Shown: positions 58,085 to 64,000 of the stretch, one piece after another
Layout of the letters: each line of letters begins with the position of its first letter
How positions within the stretch are numbered: position 1 is the stretch's first letter
Assembly: GCA_037043235.1 (NCBI GenBank)
Contig: JAWRVZ010000240.1
Location: 1-64,000 of the forward strand
DNA length: 64,000 bases
Direction of reading: 5' to 3'
Source: Rhodeus uyekii
Taxonomy: Eukaryota; Chordata; Actinopteri; Cypriniformes; Acheilognathidae
Made by a program: the position numbers and the translations under genes
The notes under the pieces: model-generated
Databases searched by the model: none
Told to the model about the DNA's origin: nothing
Seen by the model: only the letters and a program-made list of their open reading frames with translations

Positions 58085-58757
58085 TTTGCACTCACAAAAA
58101 CATCTGGCTCCTGATCAGATGGAGGTTGTTGAAATCTCCTCCCAGACCTGGTTCAGGGTATCAGTGAGATCCTGGACAGTCTGTGGTGCTACTTGGCGGC
58201 TTTGGATGGTCCGATACATAATGTCCCAGAGGTTCTCAATTGGATTCAAGTCCGGGGAACATGAGGGCCAGTCAATAGCATCCATGTCTTCATCACCTAA
58301 AAGCTGCCAACAAACTCTAGCCACATGACGCTGAGCATTATCATACACCAGGAGGAACCCAGAGCCAAGATCTGACAATGGCTCAAGGATCTCATCCCAG
58401 TACCAAACAGCAAAAAACGAACCTTTGGCTAGCAAGTGGAAAAATTCAAGGATATTCCTTCCAGAACATTACTGACCCACCACCAAACCGGCCATTCTGG
58501 ATGATGTTGCATACAGCATCGTTCCCCACAGCATCTCCAGGCTCTTTCATGTCTGTCACATTTGCTTAGTGTGCAACTGCTCTCAATTGTGAAGATAATG
58601 GGTCGACACTGGTGGACTTGCTAATTCTGTTTTTCTCTAGAAAATGCCAAATGAGCTGCACAGTGCTGAGCTGTGAGCACAGATCCCAACAGAGGAATAG
58701 GTGTCATCCTCATGAAGTCTGTTTCTGACTGTTTGGGCAGAAACATTCACACCATCC
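58085..58757 (-). mobile_element. Tc1-like element body, minus strand
   Basis: The minus strand carries the C-terminal half of a transposase (58115-58435) and, upstream of it near 58700-58757, sequence of the DNA-binding half. The terminal repeats are missing on both sides: the left abuts the AC microsatellite and the right abuts a different Tc1 family. Confidence 0.7.
58115..58435 (-). pseudogene. Tc1-like transposase, C-terminal 106 residues
   Basis: The frame is open for 106 codons. It contains FLLVYDNAQRHVARV, with the second catalytic aspartate in the usual Y/Q-D-N-A context. After about 30 residues comes WPSCSPDLNPIENLWDI, which holds the third catalytic residue, followed by TVQDLTDTLNQVWEEI. 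The D-to-E spacing fits DD34E elements. The first aspartate block and the DNA-binding domain are not in frame. It belongs to the same family as 44500-44830. Confidence 0.85.
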
Positions 58758-59222
58758 AAGAACAGTTTGGTGAAGAACAATGCATTTTTCCCTATTATGA
58801 AGCATCAGGTATAAAAATCATAATCATAAGTGGCTTGAGGAACAAAACACTGGCCAGGAAACTCTCCAGATCTTAATCCCATTGATTGTCTTGAAGGTCT
58901 TGTGGTCAGTCCTCAAGAGGTGAGTGGACAAACAAAAACCCACAAATTGATGATGCAAGAATGAACTGCCATTAGTCAGGATGTGGCCCAGAAGTTGATT
59001 AATAGAGTGCCAGAGGTCTTCAAAAAGAAGGGTCAACACAGCAAATAATGCCTCTTTACATAAACATACTGTAATTGTCAATAAAAGGCTTTGACGGATT
59101 TGAAATGCATGTAATTATACTTCAGTAGACCATAGTAGCATCTGACGAAAAGATCTAAAAACCCTGGAGCAGCAGATTTTGTGAAAATTAATATTTGTCT
59201 CAAAACCTTTGGCCACGGCCGT
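58758..59222 (+). mobile_element. Second Tc1-like family, 3' half, plus strand
   Basis: AACAGTTTGGTGAAGAACAA begins the segment. WPGNSPDLNPI-type codons appear near 58854, with an insertion just after. The end TTTTGTGAAAATTAATATTT followed by CTTTGGCCACGGCCGTA is the terminus of a salmonid/pike-type Tc1 family. TA closes it at 59221-59222. The 5' half is absent. Confidence 0.75.
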
Positions 59223-60457
59223 ACATAATCATTAATGACATTAATGAACACAGCTGCTTTTGATTGTACAATTTTTTTGAAAAAGCCTTTCAGCAATAGC
59301 TAAAATCACAGAGATCATCCATGATTTTATAAGTGGCTGTATGATAACTGATCCTAAGTCTGTCCTGATCAACTAATAATGAAGGAAAGTCATAGACCCA
59401 AATCTCAGGATCACTTTGGTGATCACTTCAACAATCTTGTGGAAACATTTTGAACCCTACACACACAACAATTATTGCTCATTTTGAACTCAATTTGAAC
59501 AAAGTGCAAATCTAAAAATGTGTTGCTGCTGAATGGTTGTAAACATCCACCTACAGTGTCTCAAAACAGCGACGGATTTTTAAATTACACAAGATATTTC
59601 AGCAATATTAATCGGTGCTAACAGCTATTGTCCTGCTCTCATGAACATGGCCTTTTCCTGAAGTCTAAAGGGAGGCATATAGTAATGGCATTTTAACATT
59701 TTTGGAATACGTAATGTGACATGAATCCTTCAGATTGAACCAAACTACCCGGAGCCAAGAGATGTCGTTTGTGACTGGTGGCACTTTATGAATAATTCTG
59801 AAGCCAATAAACAGATCTGTTGACAAGTGCGAGTTACTTACCGTACTAAAAATTCAAGGGGCCAATGCGGACACACAAAATGGCACTTGGAGAGGGAGTA
59901 GCGGCCGCAATACATCAATACAAATGATCCCTCAGAGGAACGGGAGGGAAAGCCATCACCATCTGCAGCTATGGAGGATGTGGATCCAGGCACTGGACTG
60001 AAAACACGAGTCCAGGGATAAAATGCTGGAAACACAACAGCTCAGAAAAAAGAAATCATCTCTCAGAGGCAAGCAGTTAACATGCCATTAATGGCTATAA
60101 TGCAGTAATTCAACTTAGCCAAGTTATTTTAACTATGTTTAGACATTCTGGAGTGTTTTTATGGGCTTTTGTTGGATATAAAATAAACTCCAGACGTTAT
60201 TATGAAACAAGCTTCTGCTTAATTGATTGGCATTAGCTTTGTCAACTAATACAAATGGAGATACAAATGCTAAGTTTCTTTATAAAGCTTTAATTTGAAG
60301 TAATACTAATAATTTCTTTGAAAAACTAGTTTGATTACTACATTATTCCCATATTTTCAGTTGCATTATTTTTTTTATACTTTTGATGACTTTACTATTA
60401 TTCTGCAATGTAGGAAATAATCACAATAAGTCTTAGTCTCCGTGCTATGAGTGTGCT
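59223..60457. other. Intergenic DNA, nothing recognised
   Basis: No gene or repeat signature. Confidence 0.45.
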
Positions 60458-60527
60458 GCCTAGTGGGCACAACACCGTCCATTCTAATTCGTTTAGATTA
60501 GCATGGATGGTGGTGTGCCCAATAGGC
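60458..60527. other. 70-nt pre-miRNA-like hairpin (unverified)
   Basis: Two 31-base arms (60458-60488 and 60497-60527) enclose an 8-base loop. Position by position there are 27 Watson-Crick pairs, one G-T pair and three single mismatches, with no bulge. Length, loop size and interspersed single mismatches fit an animal microRNA precursor; a tiny palindromic MITE is the main alternative. I do not recognise a known miRNA in either arm. Either strand could be transcribed. Confidence 0.35.
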
Positions 60528-61195
60528 CTCTTTAATTGAATTAGAATTATTTATTATTAATTAAAGTTCTCCATTTACTCACTTGCAGGCCACTGCAAAC
60601 ACGTTTGACTTCCTTACTGCTATAAAACATCCTTGCTCGTTTCCATACAATGAAAGCTACAAAAACGATCATAAATGTGAAAGTGTTAATACATAGTTTT
60701 GGATGCTGCCCTAGGATTTAAAATGGATGTACTTGTTCCATCAGACTCCCTTTAACAGAGAAAAAAACAAAACAATGTAATTTAGTAAGATAAAATTGGA
60801 TACAGGGCCAGAAATCATGACATTCTACATTGTGTAGAATGAAAGTCAAATGATCTTCCCTTATAGACATGATTAAGTGTTTTTTGCTGTATGTGTTCAG
60901 AGGCCTGTGGCATGAAGCTAGCTAAACAAACTTAGAGTTGACAAAACCATACATATCCATCTTGGTTTTGATCAGGTTCAGTAGGCTCGCAACGCTCGGT
61001 ATAAGTGTCGTTTGCCAACTCAGGTTCTGATTAACGCTGATTGTCAGTAACACTTTGTTTTAGAGTTCTGTTCCCTGTATACATACTGTGTAGTTATTAT
61101 AGTAATTACAATAACTGGGCACTAAATCTGAGCCGACCCCTAAACCGAACCTTAACCCATATAGTTAGCTTATATTACCCGTACGTTCTTAGGTA
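60528..61195. other. AT-rich intergenic DNA
   Basis: CTTTAATT and AATTAAAG form a small stem near 60530-60566. Otherwise nothing recognised. Confidence 0.45.
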
Positions 61196-61720
61196 AGTCA
61201 AGTCAAGTCAAGTCACATTTACTTATATAGCGCTTTTTACAATACAGATTGTTTCAAAGCAGCTTTACAGTGGTCACAGGAAAACAATAAAAACAAAGTT
61301 TGTTTGGCTGAACGGCAGCCTTAAAAGAGCAGGCGAATTAATACAATTGATGAATATTAAGTGTTAAGTTTTGATTATTGATTGATTTGATTGATTGATA
61401 GTTTGATTATTATATTGATAATTCAAGTCTAATATTAATTCTAATTAGGTCCGATTGGAGATGGGTTCATGATCTACACAGGGGAGGGTTTAGTAGAGTC
61501 ACGGTCTAGGCAGTGCTGTGCTCGTGTCCAGGTGCAGGTCCTTCATCTGATCTGGATACGGCCCGGATCCGGCTGACCACGGTAACCTCGGAATAAACAG
61601 AGAATGATATAAGCGTAGATGCCATTCTTCTCATAATGTATCGAGTACATCAGGTGTTATGGGAATGTTCCCGGTTCCGGCTGACCTAAATTATGCAGCC
61701 TAACAAGCACACATAAGTGG
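61196..61720. repeat. Cyprinid-type interspersed repeat with AAGTC run
   Basis: Starts with four AAGTC units, then TTATATAGCGCTTTTTACAA and CAAAGCAGCTTTACAG, and ends with GGGAATGTTCCCGGTTCCGG. I recognise this order from cyprinid genomes, but its class (LINE 3' end or other) is uncertain. Non-coding. Confidence 0.55.
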
Positions 61721-61791
61721 ACATATTGTAAAATAAAGTGCAGTTAAATGGCAAATAAAGTTCTATAAGGACTGATTAGAATGTTAATGTG

Positions 61792-61860
61792 TATCTTGAA
61801 TGCAATGTAAGTCACTGTGGATATAAGCATCTGCCAAATGCAGAAATGTAAATGTGAATG
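61792..61860 (+). mobile_element. SINE tail fragment
   Basis: TGAATGCAATGTAAGTCACT and ATAAGCATCTGCCAAATGCA match the tail of the SINEs at 45661 and 48925; the tRNA-like head is absent. Confidence 0.7.
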
Positions 61861-63043
61861 TAAACTTGATTGTCAACCCATAAAATAATTATACATAATT
61901 ATAATTCATTCACTTCCTTCATTTGGAGTGAGAGATACAGGGGAGTGGCTTTATTTTATAACATATATGCATTCTCCAGAGCAGAAAAATCAATCCACAT
62001 TCTTGAAGCTGAAACTAAACTCAAACTTACCTGGGCAGAAACTGAAACCGGCTTTGTGCAACAGGCCTCAGGTGCGCGGCTGGTGATCAGTTTCACGCAT
62101 GAGAGACTGACAGCCGGTGGATAACAGGGTGACACTCAGGTGAGAGGAGGACAAGGGTCTCACAGCAACAAACTCACATCACCTCAGTGGCGTTCAAGTG
62201 TCCTTGGGCACACACTCTCTCTCTCTCTCTCTCGAAAATGCCCTAATTAGATTTAAATGTTGAGAGCTTTTACAAGAAGAAATAAGTGTTAACGTTTTAG
62301 ATTAAATGAAGATGAGCATGTTAAAATCCCACCATAACAATACTTGATGTGTATATAAGGGCATGTCAAATTAGTGTCAGCAGTTTTCTGAAGTGTGGCA
62401 TGATATTCTCCAATTAAAACTATTTTAAGCCAATGTTCTATACTGATTTGTCTTATTATCGTGCATGCAGCTGTTAACTATATTTTAATTGTTTACATGG
62501 AGTATACAATGGGGATCACAAGACTGAGAACATAATAAATTCTAATAACATTTTAGAATTTTAGAAAAAAATGAAATGATAAATCATTTAGGGAAAAAAG
62601 TCATCTTTTCAGTTTCTAGACTTTATAGGTGACCAATCAAATCTAAGTTTAGTGATTCTGATCACTTATGATCTGATTTTCTTGCTTCTATTAAGCTCAT
62701 CAAATTATCATTCTGATCTGATATGAACGTCATTTCAATCTTTTTTTCAAGCCTCTAAAGCATTTTCACAAGAGGACTCAAGTCTTGGAGCCCACAGTAT
62801 ACATGTCGTGACTCATGGAAGTCTCATTGCTCCAGTCCAGTGATGAAATATGCGTGTCCTGGAAATTTGAAGCCTCAGGTGCCGCTTCACTCCCTGTCTC
62901 CTAGTGGAAAGGTTAAGTAGGATCAGTTGCTTACAGTATTGTTGATTACCATAATATTTTTGTATGTTTCTATAATGGTTAATCCACTAGTATGTGTAAA
63001 CTCTTTAGTCACAGTTGGCCAAGTCAAAATCCGGACTTTAATC
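61861..63043. other. Intergenic DNA with a (CT)n run
   Basis: (CT)n at about 62214-62233. An open frame at 61870-62124 has no motif that I recognise. Confidence 0.45.
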
Positions 63044-63736
63044 TGTCAGGTATGTGTTGAAGGGATGAGGTCAGGACCCAAAGATGCAGAGAGATGAGAT
63101 TTTACTTAATAAAAAGTAAACAAAAATTCAAACAGAAACCACCCTGAAGGGAGAAAACATAACTAGACTTGACACGACTTGACACGAAGTGACGACAAGG
63201 CTTTGAACCAGCACAGGACAGGATAGACAATGAGGGAGAACAGGTGGGGAAAATCAAACCAATAATGAGGAAACAAGATGGGCGGGGTTACACGATGACA
63301 GGTGAGCACATGCCACAAGAAACTCACGTGAGAAGCAATGTGCTCATGAACACGCAGCCAATGAGGACAAAGCCCCTTGTTCACACAAAAGAAGACAACA
63401 TGAAAGCACACAGCCAGTGAAAACACAGCACAAGACAAAACATGACATGACATGAAAGCATGTGGCTGATGTAAACATGAACTGCATGCAACACAACAAA
63501 AGAGGTTGTGCAGCCCAAGCGAACTTGAAACCGCACACACTCACAGAACAGAAGAGAAGACAAACACAAAGAGCATGAGTGTCTGAAACCAAACAGGACT
63601 AGAATCGGGATCGAACACCTCGCCCCGCACACAAAACAGATCACGTGGACAGATCACACTTCAAACCACACCAAGACAATACATTACGGTCACAAAACCA
63701 AGAAACGACTAGACCGAATGTGACAGAACCCTGACA
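63044..63736 (-). mobile_element. Solo LTR, about 693 bp
   Basis: The plus-strand start TGTCAGG and end CCTGACA are inverted copies. TAATC before and GAATC after agree at four of five bases. On the minus strand the LTR begins TGTCAGGGTTCTGTCAC. The same family occurs as a fragment at 23934-24118. Three overlapping minus-strand open frames of 82-125 codons are low-complexity and not coding. Confidence 0.7.
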
Positions 63737-64000
63737 GAATCTTATTAAACAAATTTGGGATTTCAAAGATAGATCACGCAAAAGTTATCACACACAAGTG
63801 TTTGGGAAAAAATAAAAACTATTTGGAAGTCAATATCAACAGAGACTGAAAAAGTACTGTAGGCCTACAGAAAAACAATACCAGCAATACCTGTTTTTTA
63901 GTTATTAGCTACAAATAAAGACTACTTAGTTGTTTCAGTTTGTTATTTGCATTTTTTTTCACAGATTCCACTGAATATTGAATATTCCACTGAATAAACA
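63737..64000. other. AT-rich end of window
   Basis: No feature seen. Confidence 0.5.

Noticed and set aside
63163..63644. Three minus-strand frames rich in Cys, Leu and Val that look like membrane proteins
   Set aside because: They overlap each other in different frames inside a solo LTR with repeated TGT/CTT-rich sequence.

Overview
This window reads as nuclear DNA of a teleost fish, most likely a cyprinid (carp, goldfish or danio kind). Several independent degenerate Tc1/mariner copies, hAT, Tigger/pogo-like and CACTA-like elements, DIRS and LTR retroelement debris, an L2-type LINE, tRNA-derived SINEs with the fish-type tail and many dinucleotide microsatellites occur together on an AT-rich background. 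No host protein-coding gene can be supported. Every recognisable coding signature belongs to a broken transposable element. The window therefore looks like gene-desert or intronic DNA made of repeat clusters separated by unique blocks, some of them visibly richer in GC and possibly regulatory.

Layout. 1-356: end of a Tigger-like element; 719-966: Tc1 remnant. 3.6-5.0 kb: hexanucleotide array, solo LTR and a fragment of the 'CCCTAGCAACC' repeat. 6.0-7.6 kb: (AT)n with a perfect 34-bp palindrome, then a poly-C tract. 11.0-13.4 kb: a CACTA-like MITE, then a hAT element with a transposase remnant and near-perfect target duplications. 16.3-18.7 kb: nested cluster (Tigger-like element, MITE, DIRS tyrosine-recombinase remnant, hAT MITE). 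20.3 kb: short LTR-like element. 22.4-27.8 kb: MITE, LTR fragment joined to a Tigger transposase 3' end, and a Tc1-like element broken up by an LTR-like segment and a second Tc1 element. 28-34.6 kb: unique blocks with three or four short LTR-like insertions. 34.8-36.1 kb: 'CCCTAGCAAC' satellite; 36.7-37.2 kb: MITE. 38.9-40.4 kb: 51-bp minisatellite of 29 units. 41-43.3 kb: unique blocks, one with exon-like borders. 44.2-49.1 kb: Tc1 deletion derivative, SINE, (GT)n, gag fragment split by an LTR, LINE and a full SINE. 51.4-53.8 kb: LTR-like elements. 56.0 kb: 249-bp hAT MITE. 58.0-59.2 kb: two different Tc1 families abutting in opposite orientation. 60.46 kb: 70-nt pre-miRNA-like hairpin. 61.2-63.7 kb: interspersed repeat, SINE tail and a 693-bp solo LTR.

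No operon or pathway is present. The relationships that can be read are insertion order and decay: target-site duplications at several elements show which element landed in which. The best candidates for something undescribed are the 51-bp minisatellite, whose unit length keeps it open for 17-residue peptide repeats, the hairpin at 60.46 kb, the short LTR-like family with TATC at one end, and the exon-like block at 42.8-43.1 kb. Family names come from sequence recognition without database searches; conservation could not be tested.
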